Source of the DNA: Macrostomum hystrix
Lineage: Eukaryota > Platyhelminthes > Macrostomidae
Direction of reading: 5' to 3'
Length of the DNA: 64,000 nucleotides
Assembly: GCA_950097015.1 (NCBI GenBank)
Contig: CATNEN010000038.1
Span: forward strand, 9,434,001 to 9,498,000
In this document: in pieces, positions 35,270 through 46,509 of the stretch
How positions within the stretch are numbered: the first letter of the stretch is position 1
Layout: each line of letters opens with the position of its first letter
Made by a program: the position numbers and the translations under genes
The notes under the pieces: model-generated
Told to the model about the DNA's origin: nothing
Database searches by the model: none
Seen by the model: only the letters and a program-made list of their open reading frames with translations

Positions 35270-35537
35270 CGTGGCCCGGTGGTTAGAGCAACGTCTTAAC
35301 GACTTGAAGGTTGGGGTTCGATTCCCAACTCCACTGGAACAGTTTGTGTCCTTTAGCAAGACCCTTAATTCTGCGTTGCTTCATTTCACCTAAGTGTTGA
35401 ATGGATACTGCAGCATTAGCTCGAGTAATTGTGGGTGAGTGTGGCGTCCCCCCAGTCTATGTACTGAACAGCCGTACGCAGCGTTCAGATGGGCTGCTTA
35501 TCTGACCCGATTGTGGCAGGTGCATCAATTATAACTA
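35270..35537 (+). mobile_element. tRNA-derived SINE, family B, full length
   Basis: The best-preserved family B copy. A-box TGGCCCGGTGG (35272), perfect B-box GGTTCGATTCC (35315-35325), body with gtgtcctttagcaagaccc and gtgagtgtggcgtcccccc, ending in a short A/T tail. It lies between the nine-CUB gene and the first EGF gene. Confidence 0.9.
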
Positions 35538-36116
35538 GTTTTTTTATTTTCTATATGTCGCACTGCTTACTTAATCGTCTTTCTGATACAATCAAGTTAC
35601 CCTGCTCTATAATTTTTATCCAGCTTTTTTCCAACGATAGACATGTTTTATATCTGCTATATAAAAATAAATGACAAAAATAGAAGAAAAAACTTTATTC
35701 AAATTGTCGCTCTTTTACCAAGTGATCAAAACATGAAGTATTTTGAGAACACATGATTCAACAGCATAATGAACGTTTTTTTGAGTCCACGACAGGCTGA
35801 GCAGCTCAGAATAGTCCACCGACAGTGGATCCCATACCCTGGGTTGCTTGGCAACGCCCCTCTCGCATGCACTCTTACCGATCCCGCACAGTGCGTGCGG
35901 TTTTGTCTGGCCTGTGCAGCCCATCCCATTGTGCGCAGCCTAGCTGCAGAAAAGCAGACAGGAGTCTTGTCTCAATTGAGTCCGAAAACCTCTTTTCAGC
36001 GTCACTAAATGCGTACTCAACTGTACTCATCTAAATGTCTTTAGACTAGACTGGAACTAAAAAGACAGACTATAAGCGACAAGACTGCAGGGCTGGCAAT
36101 TCAGATACAAATCTAG
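35538..36116. other. Intergenic, no gene seen
   Basis: Spacer between the SINE and the first EGF gene. No domain, repeat or clear promoter motif was recognised. Confidence 0.4.
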
Positions 36117-37133
36117 ATGCCTAGCATTTTGAGGTGCATCATGCAGATGTCAGCAATAATTGTCCAAATGCTGCTTTGGTTGCTGCTAGTTGCAATAGGT
36201 GAGTGAAATTTTCGAATTTTTGTTGCTGTTGAGCCTTACGTCTGTTTATTCATTACAACACTCGCAGGGTCTCACGGACTCACTAGAGTGAAGCGGAGCA
36301 TATGCGACTCAAACCTGTGTCAGAATGGTGGCATCTGCAACAAAATCACAGCCAGCCCGACCTGCATCTGCCCGCTGCCCTACATTGCTCCGTACTGCAG
36401 AGTGGCCGCAGACTACTGCAATGCCCTTCAGCCGGACAAGGGCATCAACGAGCTGCCGGTGTGTCTGAATGGCGGACTGTGCCGGTCGACTTACCAGGAG
36501 CCGTACTTCAACTGCTCCTGCGCCCCTCAATTTTCTGGTGCGAATAATGTCCCCGTTCACTTGGCCCAATAAGTTTTAGCAGATCCGAATTCGTTCGCTC
36601 TCCCCAAATACTTGGTGTCAGTTTAGTTGGCCAAAATATAGCTTTGCAAAGCGCAATTGGCCGACATTCGCTGCCCAATTACAGGCAGTCGATGTGAGTT
36701 CGCGCCGACAGCTGCTGCCCCTGGCCAAGTGACATCGAGCTTGAGTCGTGACGAAGGGATCTTCACGACCACCCAGTTCTCACGTGAGGAACTCACTGCC
36801 CATGTTGGCAGCTTGTATTTGCACATCCTGTAAGGGCAGGAAGAGTACTTGATTGAGTTTTATTTTCTAGATCCAGGAAGCACCAGTGACAATGATGTGC
36901 TCAGCAGCTTCTCGGTCAAAATCCTGGCCATTGGAATTCCGTCCGTTTTAGTGGCTGTCGCAGTCATAGTTACCGCGATCTGCCTTTGCATTCGATGCCG
37001 CAACTGCCAAATGGTAAGGAAGTCAAATTATTTTGAACCTTAAAACATTTTAGGTCAGTAGTTGTACGAGTCTATTGACGCTCAACTTTGAACTTCATCA
37101 CAGGGCTCTGCAGGACAGACAAGATACGTCTAA
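36117..37133 (+). CDS. EGF-type single-pass membrane protein 1, 5 exons
   Basis: Exons are 36117-36198, 36268-36537, 36685-36783, 36871-37013 and 37104-37133; phases agree, giving 207 residues. The signal peptide core is IIVQMLLWLLLVAIG. A basic TRVKR site precedes two EGF-like domains. The first has spacing C-x4-C-x5-C-x8-C-x-C-x8-C and contains CICPLPYIAPYC. The second contains CLNGGLC and takes its last Cys from the next exon. A short Ser/Thr-rich stalk, a transmembrane segment (IGIPSVLVAVAVIVTAICLC) and a brief Cys/Arg-rich tail follow. Three in-frame Met codons (36117, 36141, 36147) are possible starts; I chose the first. It is a close paralogue of the gene at 40035. A receptor or adhesion role is inferred from architecture only. 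Confidence 0.87.
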
Positions 37134-37390
37134 GAAATGAACGTTCAGTTATTTGACCGTGATTGCTTCTGCTACACTGCACAATGTTATTAACATGATT
37201 TTGCTAAGTTTTCTGTACTGTCAATTTGTTTTCGCATTTCATATGTGTGAAGTTGTTTTATTATTGATAAATTAGACTTTACTGCACTCTGTTATTATTG
37301 TCAATCAAGAGGCTCATACTTGTGATTCAAAAACATAAACTCGAGCGTAATCTGAGAAAAACTTACTCTCAGAAATCATACTTAACACTG

Positions 37391-37992
37391 ATGCTCAAAG
37401 CACAGTGTATTGGATGACTGAGACTCTGGAATGGATGCTCAAAGCACAGTGTATTGGGTGACTGAGACTCTGGAATGGATGCTCAAAGCACAGTGTATTG
37501 GGTAACTGAGACTCTGGAATGGATGCTCAAAGCACAGTGTATTGGGTGACTGAGACTCTGGAATGGATGCTCAAAGCACAGTGTATTGGGTGACTGAGAC
37601 TCTGGAATGGATGCTCAAAGCACAGTGTATTGAGTGACTGAGACTCTGGAATGGATGCTCAAAGCACAGTGTATTGGGTGACTGAGACTCTGGAATGGAT
37701 GCTCAAAGCACAGTGTATTGGGTGACTGAGACTCTGGAATGGATGCTCAAAGCACAGTGTATTGAGTGACTGAGACTCTGGAATGGATGCTCAAAGCACA
37801 GTGTATTGGGTGACTGAGACTCTGGAATGGATGCTCAAAGCACAGTGTATTGGGTGACTGAGACTCTGGAATGGATGCTCAAAGCACAGTGTATTGGGTG
37901 ACTGAGGCTCTGGAATGGATGCTCAAAGCACAGTGTATTGGGTGACTGAGGCTCTGGAATGGATGCTCAAAGCACAGTGTATTGGGTGATGC
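37391..37992. repeat. 44-bp minisatellite, about 13-14 copies
   Basis: Very homogeneous 44-bp units containing gatgctcaaagcacagtgta, ttgggtgactgaga and ctctggaatg. Differences are mostly single substitutions (gggtgac or gagtgac). The low divergence implies recent expansion. It lies between the two EGF genes. Confidence 0.95.
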
Positions 37993-38235
37993 AGGTGATT
38001 GAAATTGACACCTGCCAGCCGATAACTTTTGACAATGTGCTTTGCTTTTGTTTACTACAAATATATTTAAAACGACTAGCAGTCATTTATATAAGCGGTC
38101 TTTTTAAACGATTGCATGGTTCATGCACATGCGTATATTGTTCTAATGCACTTAGAAATGGTGTTTGCTTTATACCTGACACACACCACTAAGTGACGGT
38201 CGGATGAGGAGTTACGGTTGCTCCCACAGAGGGTG

Positions 38236-38465
38236 TCGGACTCACGACTTGAGAGTCAGGGGTTCGATTCCCGACTCCCGAAAAATTTTTTCCGTCTTTT
38301 AGCAAGACAATTAAAAATGCATTGCATCATTTCCCCAAGCTGGTAAATGGGTAGCAGGATCAGCTGGAGAAATTTAGTCCATGGACTGAACAGCTGTACG
38401 CAGCCTTCACTTGCTATGCGCAACAGCTGCGGCTGTGCTGTCGACTGCACATCTGGCCCGATTGA
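38236..38465 (+). mobile_element. tRNA-derived SINE, family B
   Basis: Perfect B-box ggggttcgattcccgac near 38260, family B body (tcttttagcaagacaat, agtccatggactgaacagc, gctgtgctgtcgactgcaca) and an A/T-rich end. The upstream head is partly diverged. Confidence 0.82.
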
Positions 38466-40034
38466 TTCTTATAACATTTTCGATCTATTCACCTGTCGGA
38501 AATATCTATCTACTGTTATTAGGTTCATAGGTCGCATGTGCAACATGCTTCGCTTTTCAATTACGCATGCAAAGTTCTTGGCGCCGAGTCTAATAAAATC
38601 AGTATCTGTTTTGTGTGTTTAGTTTTGCAACAAGACTATATAAGGGTCTCTTAATCGGCGTCGAATTGCTACCATATTTAATATTATGATCGATTTATCT
38701 GCCACATGTCATTATAAAGCTAAGACAAACATTCACGTTCTGTCATGTCGCTTTGCTGTTAGAGCATCTAATCTAATGGAAAATGTACCATAGGACTGTC
38801 TCATATAGCCTATTAACAATTAACTAACTTTCAAAGCCATCCGAGTTAGCAACGTCGAGATATTCAGCGATTTTGTCGAAGACCCTGGTGACAAAGAGAA
38901 CTAACGTTGCTCTTCTGAATAAACCTCTTTGGCGAGTCCAAATTGGTTCACAAACAATATAATCAATCAATATAAATCAAATATAATCAATTTTGGTCGT
39001 CTTGAGAAGGTGATTGCCTGGCATGCAGAGCCGCTTGTTGGAACCATTTGAGCAGCACATGGCAGCAAGTGGGCCAGGTGATTGATTCGAGGAAGTCTGA
39101 CGATCTTGAACTCTGTTAGAAAAAGCCACCGATTCTTTAAATTAAGTTACGCTTTTGTTGCTCAATACCCGCGGTACGTTTCTCTTGTTCGCATCGCATT
39201 TTAGAACAAATTCGTTTTTACGTTACTAAATGGAACACGAGCTTGAAATTTCGCGAATTACTTCGTCTACCCTTAATTATGCCATTATCACCTTTTCAGG
39301 TAAAAATAGACCAACCTGTTGCATTGGCCACTTTGCTGAAAAACGATCGCTACGACAATTTGTTGCATTGAGTTGCGATGTGAAAATTCATGGATTTGGG
39401 ACCAACACGTGCATATTTATCTGTCCTTCTCTGCAACGTAAATGCAAGTGTCCGGATACTTTTTGCGCACCCGCACCCGGAGGTGGTTTTGGCCTCCTGA
39501 CAACCCGATTAAAATCGTTGAATATCTCGACGATGCCGATGTTTAGTGATTCTGGAAGTTGTTTCATCGGATATAGCGGAAAATTTTAGTCCGTGTTCTG
39601 CATTTTCTTGGCGACTAATTGGATATTTTAGGATATACAGAAGAAAAGAAAACATGTAGGTATTTGAGTTGCCCCTGTGGTCTTTCTACTGTTCTAAGGG
39701 ACAGTAGTCTTCAGCGTATTGAGTATACATCGGCGAAGAACTATTGATTTGAGCTCGCTGCAGACACGTCTTGACATACTATTTTAGTATTTTCTATTTA
39801 CTATTATTTATAGGGCACTGAATTCATTATTCCTATATGGAAATGAATAATTTAGAATGTCCATCCTGGACCAGTTTTGCTTAAAACGCATGCACTGGCG
39901 GGGTGTGCTGCGGAACTCTTGGATTAAATCTGTTAATTATGCAGGTGCAAGTATAAAACCTTTGCTTCATATAGGTAGCCTTCACAGTAAGTCCAATCGA
40001 AAAAGTTCTGACTGCCATTCAGGGCTTGAGCAGA
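38466..40034. other. Intergenic between the EGF paralogues
   Basis: No gene recognised. A TATATAAG sequence occurs near 38637, and a possible transposon end, caagtgtccggatacttttt, near 39446, but neither is supported by partners. An open frame at 39230-39589 shows no domain. Confidence 0.35.
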
Positions 40035-42218
40035 ATGGGTACAGTGTTGAGACAGGCTCTGTCACTGGTACTACTGATGAGCACGCTGAGCGGTAAGTTC
40101 CATTGAACCTCAGAGCCTCTGAAAATTTCATGTACATATATCGTCGAAATCATTGCTCGCAAATCAATAGTTCAGTGGGTTTGTGGCGGTTGAGATTTTG
40201 AGAATTAAGCTTTTGAATTCAATCGCTGAAATCCAGCTTCCACCACTGATGGGTCAACTCTAAAAAATTCAAACTGAAGAAAACTAATTGAACTACGTAC
40301 TTTCAAAAGCCTCTGAAGGCCAATAGTCACCCCAGGCCGGCAGAGTTGATGTAGACCCATGTGGTTGAAAAGCAGATAAAAATTTGCAAAGCTTGGCAAA
40401 GCTGTAGCAGGTGCTTAGTTGTTGATTGGCGTGCTGGGATGTTCTGATTTTATACCTCGGCGTTCTGATGAAATACTGACTTTCGTAACAAAATTGAGCC
40501 TGTACATTAGAATTTTGTGTGCATGCGTTGAGGCGCGGCGAAAATTTTCACGGGGAAATCTCTCAACTGAAGCCACGTTGTCGACCTAACATCGACCTCA
40601 ACGGCTTCTTATAGAGGGATATTGTAGACCAGGACTTTCTGAGCGGGCAGTCGGTGGATTTCAGATATCAGCACCTTCATAGGAAAAAAATTTCGACGCA
40701 AATGTTTTGACTGCTTTGCTTCACCAGCAATAGAACGGTCACCAGCATTAAATAGGCAGAATTTTGGGTGGTTTTAAAGGCTCCCAGTTCGTGGACTATA
40801 GTTCTGTCCGCAGGCTTTGAACGAATTCGAAGAGCTGTTGAAATACAACGACGATACTCCAGCAGGCCAGCCAGATGCGCTGACGAGTCGAGTTAGGCGG
40901 GCCGTCTGTAGCGAGATCGTCTGCTACAACGGTGGTACCTGCAACAACTTCACAGCCAGTCCGCCCTGCATCTGCCCGCTGCCCTACATCGCACCGAACT
41001 GCATTGCGGCTGTGGACTACTGCAGAACGACACAGCCTGACAAAGGAATCAACGTGCTGCCCGTCTGCCTCAACGGAGGCAACTGCAGCGGTTCCTACAC
41101 TGATACGTTCTTCCGCTGCAGTTGTCCGCCCGGTTTCTCAGGTGAGACTAACAATTGTAACTGTTGACCTTGTACCTTCTAGGCAATAGACATTCCACTG
41201 AACCACTAAGAGCAGATGGAGCACATCGTTAAATTACAGCATCATGCACTTAAATACCGGTTTAATTATTCACTACCGAATTAATTCAGGTAGTCGCTGT
41301 CAGGACACACAGCTGACCAGTCGAGGGAATCTTTTAGACTCGACGCCAACTGCCTCGACAGACTCAAGCTCAGGATCTGACTCGACTGGCGCAACATCAG
41401 TGATGCCTAATTCACCTGGTAAAGGTTAGTTGGCTATTTAACTCTGCAATTAATTTAGTGCAGCCCTGAAAACGGTAGTGAAAATCTGTCAATCTCATTT
41501 TAGAATTGCGGGGCTCTGGTGGCAGCTCAGAGCCAATCAGCATTGTTCTAATAATATCCCTGAGCATAGGGATACCGCTGATAGCAGTGATCATTGCAAC
41601 CATTGTGGCCGTTATTGTGGTGACAGCGCGATACCGCAGAGGCATCAAGGTATGAAGCTAGGTGAGATGAAGGCTAAATAAATGGTAATGATTTTTATTT
41701 CAATCGAATGCCTAGCATATTATTATAGACAGTAGTAGTGACACAGCTAGCTCATCAGAAGTTGAAGCTAGAAAAGCAGTATTGATCGCTGTAAAATTCA
41801 TTGGTCACTAAGCTCCACAGCATTGAATTGACAGTGGAAAGGGGAGTTTTTCAAATAGCCACTGCCTACAATTCACGATAGCTCCCAAAGCGAATGACCA
41901 ATTTTTGAGAAAGTCAACCACTAGGACAAAATTTCACAGCATTAATGTGAAAGCCTAGATATTTCCATTGTTTGACGCCATCTAACAGTTGTCCCTGCAG
42001 AAATAGGAAATAGCAAACTTCCTCAACTGTGCCAATCAATTTCAGACGTCCCAACCAAGGACTAATTACATCTGGGACGAGAACTACCAGGCACACGTTA
42101 GCGGTCACGCTAACTGAAGAGAAGCAGATAATTCTCGACTCGAAATATGAAATTCCATTAAATAATTGGTACTAAAATTTTTACATGAATATTTATCCAG
42201 CAAAGGACTGCCTGTTGA
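40035..42218 (+). CDS. EGF-type single-pass membrane protein 2, 5 exons
   Basis: Exons are 40035-40092, 40866-41141, 41290-41418, 41504-41649 and 42201-42218, giving 208 residues, one more than the neighbouring paralogue. The signal peptide core is QALSLVLLMSTLSG. A basic RVRR site precedes two EGF-like domains. CICPLPYIAP, DYC, QPDKGIN and CLNGG are shared with the gene at 36117, and so are intron positions and phases. The stalk is longer and richer in Ser/Thr, and the transmembrane segment reads ISIVLIISLSIGIPLIAVII. The second exon start (40866) was chosen because it alone joins the signal exon in phase 1; its pyrimidine tract is weak. AATAAA follows at 42225. Confidence 0.82.
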
Positions 42219-42827
42219 ACGGACAATAAAAACGAACTCAACTGGACTTGGTCTAGAAAGAGATAATACCCTCTTTGTCATTGCTTTCTACGAGTTTTTC
42301 TTTTTGCTTTTCTCGTATTTGTCTCTTCTAAAATAGTGAAAATGTAGAGAGTTTCTGATGTGAGTGTGGCGCCGGACAGTCCATGGACTGAACAGCTGTG
42401 TACACAAGTTCGAATATCAGCAAGTGAGTGCCTTTGAGCTCATAATTCCATATTGCTTACCCAGCTCCCGGGGTAAGTGGCATAGCGGTCTAAAATTTAT
42501 TTAGTTAACAAGCGTAACAAAAACGAAGTCTCTTTTTCGATGCATCAGCAGAGTAGGAATTAGACGTGACAAGGTTACAGATTAGTTATAATGCAAAAGC
42601 TTCATGAGTAAAATCTGTGGATGAGGTATAAGCAGAGAGCCTCTGAGAAGCTGTGTGCATTCGGGGTTGCATTTGCCGGTGTGTTGTAATTAGTAATTGC
42701 TCGTACAAACTTTGCTTACTTTCTTGTATGTACAGGTGTTTAACAATCAAACATTAAAGTTGAATCTATGTTCTAAATCACAGCCGTCAGGATACTGATC
42801 GCAATCCACAGTCTGCTGCAAAAGACG
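42219..42827. other. Convergent intergenic region
   Basis: Contains AATAAA at 42225-42230 for the EGF gene and a fragment of a family B SINE body (gagtgtggcgccgg, agtccatggactgaacagc) at about 42360-42415. No other feature. Confidence 0.5.
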
Positions 42828-43448
42828 TCAAAACAAGAGTTTCGCATCTCTCAGCGATGCCTGACCGGTGGCAGAAGCTCCAGCTGACACGGCCTGCATG
42901 TACAGCGATAGTCGCAGGCCGCACAGCAGGCGGTGCAGCCTGAACGGCAGTTGCGAGCACCGCGGATCGAACATTCCGGACCTGGTGTCCAGCAGCTGGT
43001 CGGTGGTCTTGTCAGTGGCAAACTGCACCCAACGACCCGTGACCAAGCAGTACAGCAAACCAACCCTGTGCGCCAGCCTGTCACAGTCCAACACGAACCA
43101 CAGGAAGCAGCGGGTGTCGCTGGTCGTTGACAGCATTAGAATGTCTTCAACCGGAGAGTCGTCCTCGTCATCGGACTCCAGACAGCGTGAGAGTGCGTCG
43201 TCGTCGATTCGCTGCTGCATCCTGAGCAGCTCAATCTCTTGCATGGACCGGATGCCGCAGCGGTCTGAGCTGCTCGAACTGAATCGCATGAGTGCTTCTG
43301 GCGAGCCATCGGGCTGGCCTGCGAGTAACTCGCCTAGCCAGTGCTGCAACGCATCGACTGCAGCTGCCGACGGCTCACTGAGGCAGAGTAGCTGCATCAC
43401 CTGGCACATGAGCTGCCTGGCAGCTTGGAGGCGAAAGTTATGATCCAT
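42828..43448 (-). CDS. Uncharacterised intronless 206-residue protein
   Basis: A single uninterrupted frame of 206 residues starting MDHNFRLQAARQLM. The N-terminal third looks helical. The centre is Ser-rich and acidic (SSSSSDRC, ESDDEDDSPVEDI). The C-terminal half is Cys/Leu-rich with TRCFLWFVLDCDRLAHRVG and FRLHRLLCGLRLSLYMQAV. No signal peptide or clear transmembrane segment is present, and I recognise no family. Higher GC than its surroundings and a well-placed TATA box (43524-43531) support a real gene. It could be a retrocopy, but no poly(A) tract or flanking duplication was noticed. Confidence 0.7.
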   Translation of the reverse strand: MDHNFRLQAARQLMCQVMQLLCLSEPSAAAVDALQHWLGELLAGQPDGSPEALMRFSSSSSDRCGIRSMQEIELLRMQQRIDDDALSRCLESDDEDDSPVEDILMLSTTSDTRCFLWFVLDCDRLAHRVGLLYCLVTGRWVQFATDKTTDQLLDTRSGMFDPRCSQLPFRLHRLLCGLRLSLYMQAVSAGASATGQASLRDAKLLF

Positions 43449-43523
43449 TTGTAATTCTCACCTCTTGGATCGCTTTTCGACTTTCGATCGCATTCAGAAT
43501 ATCAGCAAAGGTCTGAGAATGCA

Positions 43524-43531
43524 TTTATATA
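43524..43531 (-). promoter_or_regulatory. TATA box of the intronless gene
   Basis: On the minus strand the sequence reads TATATAAA, about 76 bp upstream of the ATG at 43448. That would place transcription start about 45-50 bp before the ATG. Confidence 0.6.
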
Positions 43532-44256
43532 CACAGAGTGTAGCATATGCTAGTTTGGCATGCAGTGCGACTGCACTAGCTGGCTATTTGCAGGACCCAG
43601 TGCCAGGCAGTGCACCAGATTTAGCTGCGCAGAGCTATTTTTAGTATCGAGGAGCTATTTTTAGAAGCTGCCAGCTGCGCAGAGCTCGCGCAGTGAATTT
43701 TCAGGCCAAAATAAAATGCATGGGCGGCGCCGCGGCAGAGCAGCACGCGTGATGCGGGGCGGAAAGGCGAATGGAATGGCAACACCCGAAACTCGCCCTT
43801 AGCCGTGACATCACCGCGACTTTGTGGGCTGGCCGCGGCTTGCAGTGCTAAAGAATTCCTTCAGCTCGACCTTAGAGCAGCAATGCCGGCACAATCAAGA
43901 CAGCAGCTACTGTACAATCTGTGTGGTAGCACGCGTACAAGAATACCTGAAATATCCTAGCTGTCTCTGAACCCTTTAAGCAAAAAGTGACGCATTTTTA
44001 AGTGTATTCGGTGCAGTTTAGTTGTAATGACGGTGAGCGAGTTACACGCAGTGGTAAATTAGAGCTATAAATAATCCTATTTCAATACGCACTCCATTCT
44101 CTGAGCCTAAAGCATATGGAAGTTCCACAGCTTGTTTACAAAGTTTAGCTAAATGTTTTCAACATGAGGATATGACATGATCAACACCATTTTATTCGGA
44201 CTGTACTCAAGACATGCGAAATTACCCTGTGTATATCGTTGGGACGTTTTGACCTA
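43532..44256. other. Upstream intergenic region
   Basis: Upstream flank of the intronless minus-strand gene, GC-rich around 43700-43860 and AT-rich beyond. No coding sequence recognised. Confidence 0.4.
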
Positions 44257-44515
44257 TAGTGGTTAAAGCGTCGGACTCACGAAAGGTCGGGCGTTCGATT
44301 CCAGACTTTACTTGGCCTAATTGTGTCCATTAATTGTTAAATTGGTACAATAATTAATTAGCTGGGGTAATTGAGGGTGGGTGTGGCGTCGATCCCCAGT
44401 CCATGGACTGAACAGCCGTATGCAGCCTTCAGATGCCGCGCAATAGCTGCCGCTGTGCTGTCGGCTGCACATCGGGCCCAATTGGGGCAGGTGTAATTAA
44501 TTATCATTATTAATA
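44257..44515 (+). mobile_element. tRNA-derived SINE, family B, full length
   Basis: Head with tatagtggttaaagcgtcgg and a B-box gcgttcgattcc. The body has gtgggtgtggcgtcgatccc, agtccatggactgaacagcc and gctgtgctgtcggctgcac. The tail is taattaattatcattatta. Confidence 0.9.
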
Positions 44516-45065
44516 TTACTGAAAAGTAGGAAAATCAAGTTAGTTTTCCCCCACACGTTGAAGTACATGAACCAAGTGAAGAGGATCCCCTCACAAGTGG
44601 CCAAAGCCAGATGGAAAAATGAGTAACAGGCAATGGTAAATCGTTTTCAATAAGCTTATTCGTGGCTGCACCAGCCAAACATGCTGTGACATCCGGCATC
44701 TGGAGAAAAAGGCTTTAATTTAATCACTTCTGCAGGCTTTATCTGCGGTCCAACAGGTCTTCCTAAAAGGCATCTACAGTTGGAGTGAAAACTATAAAAC
44801 TGCAAAACACCTGCAAAAATTAATTTACAGAAGATCTTCAAATTTACTTTTTAGCAGAAATCGATTAACTAACAAACAAAAATTACTGAGCGAGAGAGGA
44901 AAAGTAGCTCGTAGAGTGCTCAAGTGCCTGCAGAATGAATCAAATGCATGCCAGTCAGTGCAGATACGGAAAACAAGCATAAAATATTTGCTTTAATATG
45001 TGCCACTGTACAGCAGAAAGGTTTGTAAACAGCAAGACAAATTTATCTGTAATTCGGGCATGTAA
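44516..45065. other. No gene seen
   Basis: AT-rich spacer between a SINE and the 34/35-bp satellite. No recognisable feature. Confidence 0.4.
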
Positions 45066-46190
45066 AATAGCGATATTACTGGGTATGTACATTGTGGGGA
45101 AGTCAGGTTGAATGTAGGTAAGGCTGGTTCAATGTGGTATGCACATTGTGGGGCAGGCTGGTTCAATGTGGTATGCACATTGTGGGGCAGGCGGGTTCAA
45201 TGTGGGATGTACATTGTGGGGCAGGCGGGTTCAATGTGGGATGTACATTGTGGGGAAGGCGGGTTCAATGCGGGTATGTACATTGTGGGGCAGGCGGGTT
45301 CAATGTGGGATGTACATTGTGGGGCAGGCGGGTTCAATGTGGGATGTACATTGTGGGGCAGGCGGGTTCAATGCGGGTATGTACATTGTGGGGCAGGCGG
45401 GTTCAATGTGGTATGCACATTGTGGGGCAGGCGGGTTCAATGCGGGTATGTACATTGTGGGGCAGGCGGGTTCAATGTGGGATGTACATTGTGGGGCAGG
45501 CGGGTTCAATGTGGGATGTACATTGTGGGGCAGGCGGGTTCAATGCGGGTATGTACATTGTGGGGCAGGCGGGTTCAATGTGGTATGCACATTGTGGGGC
45601 AGGCGGGTTCAATGCGGGTATGTACATTGTGGGGAAGGCGGGTTCAATGTGGGATGTACATTGTGGGGCAGGCGGGTTCAATGCGGGTATGTACATTGTG
45701 GGGAAGGCGGGTTCAATGTGGGATGTACATTGTGGGGAAGGCGGGTTCAATGCGGGTATGTACATTGTGGGGCAGGCGGGTTCAATGTGGGATGTACATT
45801 GTGGGGAAGGCGGGTTCAATGCGGGTATGTACATTGTGGGGAAGGCGGGTTCAATGTGGTATGCACATTGTGGGGCAGGCGGGTTCAATGCGGGTATGTA
45901 CATTGTGGGGAAGGCGGGTTCAATGCGGGTATGTACATTGTGGGGCAGGCGGGTTCAATGTGGGATGTACATTGTGGGGAAGGCGGGTTCAATGCGGGTA
46001 TGTACATTGTGGGGCAGGCGGGTTCAATGTGGGATGTACATTGTGGGGAAGGCGGGTTCAATGCGGGTATGTACATTGTGGGGCAGGCGGGTTCAATGTG
46101 GGATGTACATTGTGGGGAAGGCGGGTTCAATGTGGTATGCACATTGTGGGGCAGGCGGGTTCAATGTGGTATGTACATTGCGGGGTATGC
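45066..46190. repeat. 34/35-bp minisatellite, about 32 copies
   Basis: Units read ggcgggttcaatgtggga or ggcgggttcaatgcgggta, followed by tgtacattgtgggg and ca or aa. The two unit types differ by 1 bp in length. No unit contains a stop codon in any forward frame, so three long overlapping forward frames (up to 400 residues) run through the array. These are repeat artefacts rather than supported genes. Confidence 0.95.
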
Positions 46191-46509
46191 ATGGTGGGTA
46201 GATGGTACATGTACGGTCAGAAAAAAAGAAACAAAACGCTTAGAAATAGATGCTATAACTTTTTTATTTTAAGAAGTGAGAAATGTGAATCCATGGCTTT
46301 TATAGCCTAAAAGTCAATCCAAATGGCACAAGCAAGATGCCGGCAAGCAAAACAGTAATAAGCTGCCAAGTCCAAGTTATTTACAGCACACTAACAACCA
46401 GACTGAGATAACCGTTACTAACAGGAGATATAAGATACGACTAGCTAAAATGAACAAAACGTTAATAAAAAACTGTGCCGTTCTTAAAAATTACATTTTA
46501 TTAGTAAAA
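46191..46509. other. 3' flank of MORC
   Basis: Contains plus-strand tttatt at 46263-46268 and 46497-46502, which are AATAAA on the minus strand and could end the MORC transcript. Nothing else recognised. Confidence 0.45.

Noticed and set aside
35270-35345. A possible true tRNA gene (perfect B-box, A-box)
   Set aside because: The tRNA-like head cannot form a convincing acceptor stem and is followed by the body shared with other SINE copies. The same holds for all family A and B heads.
39440-39480. A transposon-end-like caagtgtccggatacttttt
   Set aside because: It resembles Tc1/pogo-type ends, but no inverted partner or transposase fragment was found nearby.
40814-40865. Extending the second exon of the second EGF gene leftward to the acceptor at 40813
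   Set aside because: That start is phase 0 and cannot join the phase 1 signal-peptide exon. The acceptor at 40865 gives a frame-consistent join and a protein length matching the paralogue.
45108-46310. A 400-residue forward open frame with two overlapping partners of 355 and 377 residues
   Set aside because: All three arise from a stop-free 34/35-bp tandem repeat. The same peptide words appear in every frame and there is no splice or domain evidence.
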